Both the position numbers and the translations under genes were made by a program. A DNA stretch of 64,000 nt, taken from NCBI GenBank assembly GCA_003260075.1, contig QLIY01000489.1, positions 27,887 to 91,886 on the forward strand, read 5' to 3'. Below are positions 1 to 11,404 of the stretch, in pieces; position 1 is the first letter of the stretch; every line of letters starts with the position of its first letter. Origin of the DNA: Phallusia mammillata (Eukaryota > Chordata > Ascidiacea > Phlebobranchia > Ascidiidae). A model generated the notes under the pieces. It was given only the letters and a program-made list of their open reading frames with translations. It did not search any database and had not been told where the DNA came from.

Positions 1-1852
1 TGGATATGATTCAGATGAAGGAATTCAAGATTCCAAGGAATCTGGTTTGGTTTATGATTTTGACATTATGATGCAGAAGAAGAAGGCAGAAAGGTAATAT
101 TTTGTTAAACAATTTTTTAATGTGCAGAATTTAATCATATTTGCTGACCATTCTGCACATAGGAAGGACAGGCGAAGGCGAGATGGAGGGACAATGATTT
201 CAGATTCTGATGACATTATAAGTGCAATGCTTCTCAAAATGAAAGAAGCTGCGGATGCAGACAAGGAGGCGAACCGGTCAAGAAAACCTGCTTTGAAAAA
301 GTTAAAAATGCTGCAAACAGTAGTTCGACACTTGACCAAACAGGCAAGCGACAAAATAAATCAATTTACTTGATATTCTTTAGGGTGATTTTACCTCCAT
401 TGCAATAGGTAAAAATGTCTTTGCTTTTCGCAGGATCTTAAGGAAGCATTTGTAGACATGGGAATGGTGGCTGCAATTGCCGACTGGTTATCTTTGCTTC
501 CAGATCGCAGTCTTCCTCATTTAAGCATCAGAACTGAACTACTCAAAATTCTACATGACATGCCACCAGTTAGTGCGGTAAGCATTTAATGGATTTCCAA
601 TTTTGTGTCTCGTTTATTCGTCGCATGTGCGATGTTTTTGCCTCAAATCTCAGCTTTAAACGTAGTGCCTAAGATCGTTACGGTGAACCCCTACCATAAG
701 TAAGCGCCAAGGACAGGGTTCGCTTTCTCTGGTTTTGCCCAGGATGCTTTCTGCTCAGTTATTTGGCATAGTCCCAGCCCCTTATAGGCTTCCGTAGTGG
801 GAATACCGCCACAGACCATTGCCAATTGTTGACGAAGTAGAATGGTTTGTTCTCAAAAAGTGTTGCCATGTTGACGCTGAATGCATAAACTGATAACTTA
901 ACTGGATGATTTTTCCCCCCCCCCGTCCCAGCCCCTTATAGGCTTCCGTAGTGGGAATACCGCCACAGACCAATGCCAATTGTTGACGAAGTGGAACTGT
1001 TTGTTCTCAAAAAGTGTTGCTATGTTGACGGTGAATGCATAAACTGATAACTTAACTGGATGATTTTGTGTGTGTAGGAAACACTAAAATCCAGCGGGAT
1101 CGGTCGTTCTGTGATGATTTTATTTAAACATCCCCGCGAAACACGACATAACCGTGAATCAGCTGGACGACTTATTAACAAATGGTCAAGGCCCATATTC
1201 GGTCTCAACGACAACTTTAAAAGCATGAGCAGAGGAGGTAAGCACCCGTAATAAATTACCTCGAAAACATTTGCTCCTATACGATTTTTTTGCTGAAATA
1301 TGTTTTTGCTTGTGCAGTATTGCTTTGTTGTTTTTTTAGCAGAGATTTGGGATGCTATGACTGAAACAATGGGTCATCATCCCGGGGCACAAATTGTCTT
1401 TCTCCGTATTTTTTCTCGCTTCTATATGCATATTTAATTAATTACCGCATATCTGTAACTTGAAACGTGTTTCAGAACGCGAGCAGAGAGATCTGGAACA
1501 AATGCCACAAGCTAAGCGACGTAGGTTAAGTACTGGACAACCGGAGGCAGGTAGGGATGGCTCCAACCCGGCACAAGACCAGGAGCCGCTTCGTCCTGGT
1601 GACCGAGGATTTGTTATGAGGGCTCGAGTCCCAATGCCCTCACATAAAGACTATGTTGTGAGGCCGAAGTGGAACGTTGATGCTGATAACGAAGACGACG
1701 ATGGAGGCTACAAGAAACGTGGCAAGTCGAAGTCCCGTAAGGATGAACGCCTGGAGAAGCATATTAAAAACTTTGCAGAGCGCCGTAAGAACAGTAAAAT
1801 GCAACGTGCTGTCGGTATAAGTCTCGAAGGTAATAAAATGCCGCTTACCTGA
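1..1852 (+). CDS. IWS1: IWS1, transcription elongation factor partner of SPT6 (5' end outside window)
   Basis: IWS1 binds SPT6 and RNA polymerase II in the nucleus and couples elongation to splicing and export. Five exons are visible: 1-93, 163-343, 434-577, 1078-1237 and 1476-1852, with phases that close. The translation follows the conserved C-terminal half of the family. It has the motif [15 protein letters not shown], then the helical TFIIS N-terminal-like domain ([10 protein letters not shown] to RPIFGLN), then [27 protein letters not shown] and the terminal GNKMPLT, which is nearly the usual IWS1 end. The acidic N-terminal repeat region lies upstream of the window. The intron at 344-433 begins with GC rather than GT (CAG|GCAAGC). 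The intron at 578-1077 contains a poly-C-linked duplication that does not touch coding sequence. Identity is very secure; exon borders are hand-called. Confidence 0.95.
771..1068. repeat. Poly-C-linked direct duplication 1
   Basis: Copy one 771-914, C run 915-924, copy two 925-1068. I count about five mismatches over 144 bases. Lies in an IWS1 intron. Confidence 0.9.
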
Positions 1853-1854
1853 TT

Positions 1855-1860
1855 AATAAA
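1855..1860 (+). terminator. Poly(A) signal of IWS1
   Basis: AATAAA lies three bases after the IWS1 stop codon, so the 3' UTR would be very short. A later signal cannot be excluded. Confidence 0.5.
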
Positions 1861-3022
1861 CTGTCACCAATGCCCTGAAGATGATGTTCAAGCGTCCATT
1901 GGTTGCTTTTCACCAAGTGCGCTGGCTCGATCATGACACAACTTTGTCATGTTACCTAAAGTGGTATTTTAAAATACCCCCAAATTATAATTTTGAAGTA
2001 TTCAAATGGCGTCAAATGCACAAATCAAAGTCTTACCCTGCGCAAAACCTTTTTTTTATTATCTTTTTTGTTGCTTTTATGTGTCTCCTGCCTTTTGTAT
2101 CAAAGCGAATTTGCAGTTGTGCGACTTGTCTTACTTCGGGTTTAACAAGATTGACAATGCTAAAATGTTTTGTACATGAACAACATATCAATTTCATTTT
2201 CAAGTGCCAAAAAAATTATGTACAACAGGTTGGCCAATGTGGTTTTACAATGAAATAAACATCTCGACTGTAAACACCGATTTACCAGCACAGATAAAGA
2301 CATGCAAGAACTTCAATGTGACTTATATGAAAATAATGAAAGACAGTGTCGTATCATGTATTTTCAATTTTTCAAAATCCTTGCTTGTAGCGTAAGTGGT
2401 AGAGCAGAACGCCCTGTTTTGTTTTTATTTCAAGTACTTTCTTTGTCAGACCATCTTTGATTTAGGAATTCAAAGCAATTTTGTGTCAAAACTCAAAACG
2501 TCAAGTTACAGGTCTAAAAATGTGAGTTGAGTTTATTTAGCTTGGTGAAAGAACACATAGCGTTATGCCTGCCAGCAAACGAGAAAAGGATTTCGTTCAA
2601 AAACTCTGTCCTGCTCAGATTTATGATTTTTATAGGTTAGGTTTGCATGCTTCGCTGAACTCGACCAGCAACATTACGTCATTTGTGTTTTGTGGATGCA
2701 GTGTTCGATTGACAAACGAAAACAACACCTAAAAGGTAGCTTTTTGTTGATTAGCTTTTCAATACCATACTACATATTTTTGTTGTCTTAACTTGCCCTC
2801 AGTTTGTTTGTATTAGGTCAAAGTGATCGCTAAGTAGTCAGTTTTATATTCTCAAATAAGTACACCCGACCCCAATGTTTCTGCTTGTTTTGTTTTTGTG
2901 TTTACCTTAATGTTATATTTTGGTCAACAACATTATTCTCATAAAATGTGATCATACATTACTATTTGCAGTCAATTGTAGAAGGAATTGATGAGTGATG
3001 ATCAGCTAAAGCATTATAAAGA
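1861..3022. other. Intergenic stretch between IWS1 and TRIM23
   Basis: No recognisable gene. Open frames here, such as the one at 1881-2258, show no family resemblance and are AT-rich. A pyrimidine-rich 3' splice acceptor (ending at 2971) lies about 50 bases before the TRIM23 start, so 2972-3022 is probably TRIM23 5' UTR. Confidence 0.5.
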
Positions 3023-6000
3023 ATGACGTCTTCATCTACATTTTTGGACTTGCTGCCACGAAAAAGGCACCGCTCTACAGAAAATCGACTTCTCAGTGTA
3101 AATTTTCTTGACGACAAAATTTTGTAAACATTTTTCAGTGGTAAAAGGTTGATTGTAGGGCATAGCCCCCCCCCCAGGCACCGCTCTACAGAAAATCGAC
3201 TTCTCAGTGTAAATTTTCTTGACTACACAATTTTGTAAACATTTTTCAGTGGTAAAAGGTTGATTGTAGGGTATAAAAGGTGTTTTATTTTAATAAGGTC
3301 AAGAGACGTCCCCATCAAACTCTTGGTCCATGCAGCAAATTCAGTGTTGTTTAGTAAGGCTCTATACTTTATAAAGTTGATCTACATGGCTGGAAGTTTA
3401 TTTAACACTTAATGCTAACTTGTATTAATAAAAATTTGAAATGCAACATCTGTGCAATGAAACATGTATGAAACTGAAGTGTATGCAGACTTTATATATA
3501 TCTGCAATGTATTTACAAATTCCTTTAATATAGGTTACCTCATTATCTCCCCCCCCCCTTATTTTAATAAGGTCAAGAGACGTCCCCATCAAACTCTTGG
3601 TCCATGTAGCAAATTCAGTGTTGTTTAGTAAGGCTTTATACTTTATAAAGTTGATCTACATGGCTGGAATTTATTTAACACTTAATGCTAATATATATTA
3701 GCAAAAATTTGAAATGCAACATCTGTGCAATGAAACTGAAGTGTATGCAGACTTTATATATATTTGCAATGTATTTACAAATTCCTTTAATGTAGGTTAC
3801 CTCATTATCATAGTGTGGCATTCTTGCAGTGTACAGAACTGTGTTACCATGTCAACTATGTGATGGATTTATCAAGGTTTAATTGGCTTTTGAACACTAA
3901 ATTCTTCATGCAAATGATTTTCAGGTTTTAGAGTGTGGTGTTTGTGGAGAGCAGTTTTCATTATCTGGAGACAAAGTACCTCGTTTGCTGCTCTGTGGCC
4001 ATTCTTTTTGTCATGATTGTCTTACCCGATTGCCTATTCAGGTAAAGATTTAACATGGACTATATGTGTGTACATTTAATGTGAACAATATTTAGAAGTA
4101 AGTTAACTCTGTTACATTCCTGGCTGCCATGAAATACAGATGAATTTAACCATATTTTTGAAATTATTGTATTGAATTATGCAAAACATGTTTGCTGGGC
4201 ATTTATTTAAGTTACCAAGTACTTTGTTTTTAGGCTGGAAGCTTGGTTTGTCCCATGGATCGCCAAATTACTGATGTGGGATCAGGTGGAGTTTGGAGTT
4301 TAAAAAAGAACTTTGCACTTATTGAGCTGATGGAAAAACTTCAGCTTGGAGGAATTACACATGTTTATCAGCCATCAACTTCCCACAAAAACTTGGACAG
4401 TGATACAAATGTCTTGGTTTCTGTAAGTGCATTTCTTTTTTAACTGAAGCTATTTTAGCTGATTTTGAGAATAGTACCAATGAGTTTAAAATGCATCTAG
4501 TAGTCATCAAGGTACAAATGCAAATTTAGGTATGTCTTTATTGTTTATCCTTTAAACCAGTAGTTTTCAACCTAGAAATTTTGGGAAGGGGGTGGTCAAT
4601 TACATTGGGTTGCAAAAACAGGCAGTCGACTGAAAAAAGGTTAAACCCACTGCTTCAACCAAAATGTTTTGTTTTAAAAATAGCCCAAAAACAACTAAAA
4701 ATATGTAAAAATTTATATTTACAAATACTACTTGCATTATTATAGTAATTTTCTGTACAGATGTTAAAAAGCTTCTGCTACTTAATACCATGAAGTTTCT
4801 CAGATTTTTACCATCATTTTCTCACAGCCATCCTGTTGTAGCATGTAATGATGATTTTTAAACAGCTCTTCTCAGCACAAAGCCTGACCTACATTGTACT
4901 GTACAGCTGTTTGCAACATTCTGTTGATAAAGTGGTAGAATCTTGTAAATGACATTGGTATAATGTGTTGGATCTTGCTTTCTTATGAATAGAATGTTGT
5001 ACTAGATAAAACATGTTTAAAGTTGTCATATCTTATGTTGACAGGAAGCAACATGCTGTGACGAGGATGATTCACATGTGGCCACCTTGTACTGTTTAGT
5101 CTGTTGCACAAATTTGTGTCAAAATTGCTCAGCATCCACACATTCGACCAGAACACTCTCAAAACACAAGTAAAGTCTATATTATGAAAGTTTTTGTTTA
5201 TTTTTTGGGCCAATAGCATATTAAACCTCCCCCCCCCCAGTCTGTTGCACAAATTTGTGTCAAAATTGCTCAGCATCCACACATTCTACCAGAACACTCT
5301 CAAAACACAAGTAAAATCTATGTTATGAAAGTTTTTGTCTTTTTTGGGCGCCAACAGCATATTAAACCTAATTGTTTCCATAAAACTACTTTTTCTGTTT
5401 TTAGAGTCTCAGAAAACTTCTCAGAAACTCAAATATATATTTTTTTATATTTTAAACATATGTGTTTTAGTATGCCAAATATGCTGCAAAATTTTATGAT
5501 GGTTATAGCTTGTCTTTATAAGCCAACAAAGCACTACCCCCCCCCCCTAATTGTTTCCATAAAACTAATTTTTTTTGTTTTTAGAGTCTCAGAAAACTTC
5601 TCAGAAACTCAAATTTATCTTTTTTATATTTTTAAACATATGTATGTGTTTTAGTATGCCAAATATGCTGAAAATTTTTATGATGGTTGTAGCTTGTCTT
5701 TATAAGCCAACAAAGCACTATATTCTAATGAAACAGTATAAAGCCTACACACTGAGTTTGTGATTTTAACTCCAGTCATAATGTGCAGATCATGGGATTA
5801 GTCTTTGCTGTCCTAATCAGTTTTTATTTTAACAGACGGATTGATCTCAAGGATAAACCATCTCAGCCAACAATGTGTCCCCTGCATCAAACACATGCAC
5901 TTGAGTTTGCTTGCTTACAAGAAGAATGCAGATTCAGTCCAGCAATGTGTTATCTTTGCAAAGAACATGGGAAACATAAAGGCCACAAGGTTTAACATGT

Positions 6001-9000
6001 TTTGACATAGTAGTTAATTTTAGGCATAGAACATGCAACATGCTTGTTTCTGGCACACCTATAAGTCCTTGACAATCATTCTTGGTCATTGCATAGCATT
6101 GTAAGTCATTTTTAGGCAAGACTATTTACCTAGATAGAGTTGCCATAATTCAAACCAGTGGCACTCAACCAGCAGTATGTGTAAGGTATGCAAGTAGCTT
6201 TTTGTAGTACTGCTTTTCTCAATTAAAATCAAGTCTAGCATTCCAACAAGTAACTGTTGAGTTGGCTAAAAAACTGCGTTCTCCTTTTCTTTGCTGCATT
6301 GATTGACTGAGCAGATGTTGTGACATCAGTATGTTTTATGACGTGTGTGACACATCAATAATATGCTACAGAAGAACTGTCTGGAAAACTGTTATGACTA
6401 ACTTTCATCTATCCACTCGCAAATGAACCGCCTTGGTATTGGACGCAATTCGATTTTTGGGTGTTTTTTTAGCTCCTGCCTGCTGGCTTCAGAAATATGC
6501 TAACCTAATCAAGAAAATAGGCCTATATGTTGGTCCTCCCATTCAAATAGGATTATAGTGGTATGCAGCGATAGGAAAAAAATGTCAGTGGTACCCGATC
6601 AGTGAAAGGTTGAGAACCTTTGACATAAACGAACAATAGCTGTAATTTCCCCCCCCCCCCTATATGTTGGTCCTCCCATTCAAATAGGATTATAGTGGTA
6701 TGCAGCCACAGGAAACAAAATGTCAGTGGTACCCGATTAGTGAAAGGTTGAGAACCTTTGACATAAACGAACAATAGCTGTAATTGTTACAGATGTTTAA
6801 AGATTTTGTTTGTGGCATTGTGGCATGTTTTATCAAGGTTAATAATTTGCATGATTATCACAGCACAATTTACTGGAAAACGAAGTTCGTTCAACGAGAG
6901 CCGTTGCGCGGGAGGCAGCAGAGAGAGCGGGTGCATTTTTATCGCAAGTAAACGAACATGCAGCAAAAACGGCTGATGCCATTGAAAGGGTTGAAGGTGG
7001 CATTCGACTTTTTTCCGACCAAGGTGGCGTGGTCTCCAGGCAACAGGTAAAATGCAGTAAATGATTAAGTGCTTTGCAATGCCAATAGATAAAAAGCGAC
7101 AATCGCATGGCTGTTTTTGTGTGGAATCATTTCACAATTTATAATACAAATTTCGTTATGGCGCATTTATAAAGCTCTTAGGTTGGGCAGGGGGATTAAA
7201 TTCGTAATGTAGGAACGAAATCGTTAATATCAGGAGTTGAAAATCGATTGTGTTTTATCATAAAACATCGACGAACGTCACGCTGATGTGTTTTATAGGA
7301 TCTTAAAAACTGACTGCGCGCATTTATTTTGCCAGTACACTGGAACAGCCGAATCTGCCCGTGCTTGTGTGAGGGAATATTTTACCCGGCTTCGAGAGAC
7401 CCTGGCCGCCCAGGAGGAGGTCGCCATAACAACGCTCGACTCGCATGTACAATCACGCGTAACCGCGCTACGTCGGATGCACGATGACGCAACCGCTTTA
7501 CGCTCACAAATATCAGCTGCTTTGGGACACTGCAATAATGTACTACGCCAGGTCAGTGGCTGTGACATAACTATCAAAAATTCAAATATATTTTTTTTAT
7601 GCAAGTAGCTTTTTTACCCATTTGTTCCCCCCCCCCACACTGCAATAATGTACTACGCCAGGTCAGTGGCTGTGACATAACTATGAAAAATTCAAATATA
7701 TTTTTTTATGCAAGTAGCTTTTTTTTACATCTTTAACAACCCCTTTTTTATCTTTACACAGAAAATCAGTTTGATCTTGCTGTTGTGCAAAAAGTTTACC
7801 AATATTATGTATTTTATTTCAAACTTATAATTTAACGAGTATATTTTTACAATTTATTAAAATTGCGGATAGAAGCCAGTTTTTGCCATTTTGGGTTAAG
7901 ATTTTTTGGTGTGTGAAAATGTTAAATACAAATGTTTTCAACCACAGAACGACTGCACTGTACTGGCTGCTCGGTCAGAAGTGGAGGCGCTTGATCACAT
8001 GTTCGACCAACAACAGCGTCAGTTTAGCGAACAAACTTCAGCAGCATCTGATGCCCTTGATCCTGCTATACCCGTTACATTTACTAAGGTTCGGATGCGA
8101 TTTAGGACTTACTTTTTGAACAGGAGACCGTTTGTTCTCGCAAACGCTATAGTTTTCTTTTTATGGTACTTGTTTGTACAATATGCAATTTTGAAAGGAT
8201 TTTTCTTTGGTAAAAATTTAGGAAAATGTTTGTCAAATGCAAAGCTTGGTCTGGTTCTCTGATATAATTTTAAAATACTGGTGTATCTTGAATTATAAAA
8301 CGTCGAAAACAATTTTAATTTTCAAATGACAAAATTTACGAATAGAATCGTGTCTTTTCTAACGCAATTTCATTTTCGTCTCAGGATAACCGAATCCACA
8401 TTGGTCGAAAACTTGAGATTCGGGTTGTGACGTTGGGATTGGATGGCGCAGGCAAAACCACCCTGCTGTTCAAGTTGAAACAAGATGAATTTATGCAACC
8501 AATTCCCACGATAGGTAAATATTGATCCATAAAGTTGTTCTACTTTTTAATTAGGCAAATTACTAAAGTAATAGCCGTAAAAAGTATTATGACAATGTAT
8601 TTCACAATTTCAATAGAGTTTACTGATCAGCCGCTGTTTTGTAGTAAGCGTAGCGTCGTTTGTTAAAGCTCTTGGTTAACTAAATACGTGTTGTTTTGCA
8701 CGTAACATTCATATTTTGCACTTTACTATTTTGAAATGTCAGTTTTAATTTTTTTCACTTAGGTTTTAACGTTGAAACGGTTGACTTTCGCAATCTGCGC
8801 TATACAGTGTGGGATGTTCCCCCCCCCCAAAGCTCTTGGTTAACTAAATACGTGTTGTTTTGCACGTAACATTCATGTTTCGCACTGTACTGTTTTGCAG
8901 TTTTAATTTTTTCTACGCAGGTTTTAACGTTGAAACGGTTGACTTTCGCAATCTGCGTTATACGGTGTGGGATGTGGGCGGCAAACACAAGCTCCGACCT

Positions 9001-9040
9001 CTGTGGAAACATTACTATCTCAACACACAAGGTAAATACA

Positions 9041-9111
<71 letters not shown>

Positions 9112-10250
9112 AAAATATATTGGACGCATATTTGTTCCTATCTTCATATTTGTGTATTTGGTGACACATGTGTTTGGTGATAAAATCAAATGTTTGCTTT
9201 TTTCATACAGCTGTTTTATTTGTGGTGGATTCTTGCGACAGCGATAGATTCGTGGAAGCTCACGCCGAACTTGCCAAGTTGATGTGTGAAAAAGACCTCA
9301 GGGATGCTGCTTTGCTCGTGCTTGCTAACAAACAGGTAATTACCTAAATCACATCCCCCCCCCCATTCGTGGAAGCTCACGCCGAACTTGCCAAGTTGAT
9401 GTGTGAAAAAGATCTCAGGGATGCTGCTTTGCTCGTCCTCGCTAACAAACAGGTAATTACATGAATCACAAGTTGTTGAATAAGCATTGATAAATACCAG
9501 CAAAGACTTCAGTGTTCAATTACGGTTTAAACCAGAGTTTTTCAACCGGGGGAAACCTTAATATGCTGTTAGAGATAATTTGGGGTAAACAAAATTGTGT
9601 TGGGTATGCGAAAATAAGGTCTTGTAAAAAATCGGTTGTAAATTACCTTCAAATTCTACGAAGGGGTATAAAATTAGAGAAGGTGACAATCAGTTTCAAA
9701 ACTTTTTTGGGGGCATGAGATAGGCAAAAAACTCCACTAAATCGCCGATGGGATTTTATATACATGTAGGCAAAAACATTTGAGACTGAGCAGTGGTTAA
9801 GCTTGTAAAGTCTGGACGCATTGCCTTCTTGTTCTTAGCATACACTTCTGGTTATGAAAACCCGTACAGAGCTGAAAACGGGGCAGAACCCAAAAGTAGC
9901 AGTCCAAAACCCGAATTTTTTTAACAAGGGTGAAGTAATCAAGCCCTTTTTAGGTAAGCTTCCCGAACCCTAAGCTGACCCGTAAACCTCGCGACCTGAC
10001 TTTCAGATCTCGACCCCCAGAAACGATCCTATTCCACTGTGTTTTTACGTATTTTTTTGTGCCCTAACAGGATCTACCAGGCGCAGTTCCGTGCGATGAA
10101 CTTATTGCGAGGTTAAATCTTCACAAACTCTGCTGTGGCCGATCCTGGAAAGCTTTGCCCTGTGACGCGTCATCCGGGGCGGGACTCGAGGAAGGTTTAT
10201 TGTGGCTTTCGCGCCAGCTAGTGGCCGCTGGAGTTCTAGAAGTCGTGTGA
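3023..10250 (+). CDS. TRIM23: TRIM23 (ARD1): RING/B-box E3 ligase fused to an ARF GTPase
   Basis: TRIM23 is an E3 ubiquitin ligase whose C-terminal ARF-type GTPase domain controls its activity. Exons: 3023-3097, 3925-4041, 4234-4422, 5045-5169, 5836-5989, 6864-7046, 7336-7551, 7948-8088, 8385-8514, 8921-9031, 9211-9335 and 10071-10250. They total 581 aa, close to the vertebrate length. In order: a C3HC4 RING ([28 protein letters not shown]), two B-boxes, a coiled coil (about 200-390), then the ARF domain with G1 [10 protein letters not shown]3 [13 protein letters not shown] and G4 NKQD, ending in [14 protein letters not shown]. The first exon (25 aa) is inferred only from its ATG, donor and phase. 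Four exons are also partly duplicated by poly-C-linked repeats; the coordinates used are the intact copies. The donor after the second B-box exon (GTTTAA at 5990) is weak. Confidence 0.93.
3065..3276. repeat. Poly-C-linked direct duplication 2
   Basis: Copy one 3065-3165, C run 3166-3175, copy two from 3176. It repeats the 3' part of the putative first TRIM23 exon and its donor. Confidence 0.88.
3285..3809. repeat. Poly-C-linked direct duplication 3
   Basis: Copy one 3285-3548, C run 3549-3558, copy two 3559-3809, with substitutions and small indels. The longest of the set. It begins within about ten bases of the end of duplication 2. Confidence 0.9.
5098..5368. repeat. Poly-C-linked direct duplication 4 (B-box exon)
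   Basis: Copy one 5098-5228, C run 5229-5238, copy two 5239-5368. Copy two repeats the last 72 bases of the TRIM23 B-box exon with its donor; TCGACC in one is TCTACC in the other. Confidence 0.9.
5369..5720. repeat. Poly-C-linked direct duplication 5
   Basis: Copy one 5369-5536, C run 5537-5547, copy two 5548-5720. It starts exactly where duplication 4 ends. Confidence 0.9.
6156..6622. mobile_element. Candidate non-autonomous hAT-like element in a TRIM23 intron
   Basis: The left end CAGTGGCACTCAACC and the right end GGTTGAGAACCTTTG form imperfect terminal inverted repeats. They resemble the CAGTGGTTCTCAACC ends of many hAT transposons. There is no transposase. The 8-base flanks (ATTCAAAC and ACATAAAC) match only partly. 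The right end is also present in the duplicated copy at 6746-6760. Confidence 0.4.
6524..6785. repeat. Poly-C-linked direct duplication 6
   Basis: Copy one 6524-6648, C run 6649-6660, copy two 6661-6785, with a few substitutions. Confidence 0.9.
7527..7730. repeat. Poly-C-linked direct duplication 7 (exon end)
   Basis: Copy one 7527-7626, C run 7627-7636, copy two from 7637. The last 25 bases of a TRIM23 exon and its donor are repeated. Confidence 0.88.
8665..8981. repeat. Poly-C-linked direct duplication 8 (ARF exon)
   Basis: Copy one 8665-8818, C run 8819-8828, copy two from 8829. The ARF exon beginning at 8763 is cut off after GGGATGT by the C run; the complete exon is in copy two (8921-9031). 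Confidence 0.92.
9042..9109. repeat. 68-base C homopolymer
   Basis: An uninterrupted run of 68 C in the TRIM23 intron after the ARF G3 exon. Unlike the short C runs, it has no duplicated flanks that I can see. It creates false proline-rich and glycine-rich open frames. Confidence 0.95.
9248..9471. repeat. Poly-C-linked direct duplication 9 (ARF exon)
   Basis: Copy one 9248-9354, C run 9355-9364, copy two 9365-9471. The 3' 88 bases of the ARF G4 exon are repeated with silent-type changes (GACCTC/GATCTC, GTGCTTGC/GTCCTCGC). Confidence 0.92.
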
Positions 10251-10605
10251 TATCTATTGTGTTGTGTGAGAAATTTTATTGCTGTTTTTTAGTTTTATTG
10301 CTTTCCTGTTGCTAGCGTTTGCTGCGCGATTGCGATGCAGTGTTAGATAGGAAAATATAAGTAAGTGTTGTGCGTTCAAAACTTACGGTTCCGCCGATCG
10401 AGTATTTGTTTTTTGCGTCTAATTTAAAATTCATTGTTATGTTTTTACTATATTTTACGCGTTTAGCCCTCGGCTAACAGCTTGTGACTTGATTCCAGCC
10501 GACTAGTCGACGAAGTAGAGAATTTCCAGTATTTTGGAAAATTAACACTGTCTGTTTACTCTGTTTAAAGAAGTTATTTAAAATTTCAGTTTTGATTTTG
10601 AATTG

Positions 10606-10611
10606 AATAAA
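10606..10611 (+). terminator. Poly(A) signal of TRIM23
   Basis: AATAAA about 360 bases after the TRIM23 stop. The next gene is convergent, so transcription from both sides ends in 10612-11404, where I see no further gene. Confidence 0.6.
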
Positions 10612-11404
10612 CATGATCTGTAGTGTGTAATAGGTCTGGAATCAATGTGAACGAAATTTACTGATGCTGTTTTAATTGTCTTCAAGGTGACACAGTACAA
10701 CAACATGTACCGTCATACGTGGAACTGTTGCTTTAAAACTTACGCGAGTCATTTTTTACACCAAAGCGTTTTAATCCGCAATAAGGATTTTATTGCGTAT
10801 GGTGATTCCCCCAACTCAGCCAGAAATCTAACAACGGATAAAATCTAAAAGCCTGTTTTTGTGCTCTCATCTGATTATCTGATAAAACGGATAAGTGTTT
10901 GCATCTGAGTTTCAACAAAGTATAAGTACGGCATGAAAAAACTTTTTGGAGTGTATATTTTTGTTATATTTCTCTGTTTATACGTCGACAATCTTGTGGA
11001 ACTTTTTGATGTTGTGGTAATTTATCATTTGTTTTGTTCCTAGAAACTCTTAATTTGTCGTACATCAATTACACAAAGCAAGATAGATATGTTTTGGTCT
11101 CAAATACTGGCCTCAAATAGAGCACAGGAAGCAGTGAATAGCCACACACATATATTTCCACGCACCCCGATATTTACAGCTGAAATCATTAGGGAACCCC
11201 GGGATCAACAATAAACAGCAACGGAACATTCCCGAACATAGGGACATCACAAAAAAATGTTTCTGTACAAAACGTAAATAGTACCGCATGAAAAAGCAAG
11301 TAAGGAGCACCACGTAAAAAACGAAATTATCAGCACCATAATAAACGAAAGCACACAAACAACAAAAGCATTTCATGTATTGCGACTGTCTACAAAGCCA
11401 CACT
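10612..11404. other. Convergent intergenic region and 3' UTRs
   Basis: Lies between the TRIM23 poly(A) signal and the stop codon of the convergent MECOM-like copy A, so it probably holds the latter's 3' UTR. No coding potential recognised. Confidence 0.5.

Noticed and set aside
1881-2258. 125-codon open frame after IWS1
   Set aside because: AT-rich, phenylalanine- and lysine-heavy, no recognisable domain; it lies in the probable IWS1 3' flank.
8860-9247. Open frames with long proline or glycine runs across the C tract
   Set aside because: The polymer is just the 68-base C run read in frame; the real ARF exons of TRIM23 lie on either side.
771-9471. Poly-C duplications as a novel mobile element or target-site duplication system
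   Set aside because: The copies share no common element apart from the C run, the duplicated lengths vary widely and they cut exons. Contig overlap explains them with fewer assumptions.
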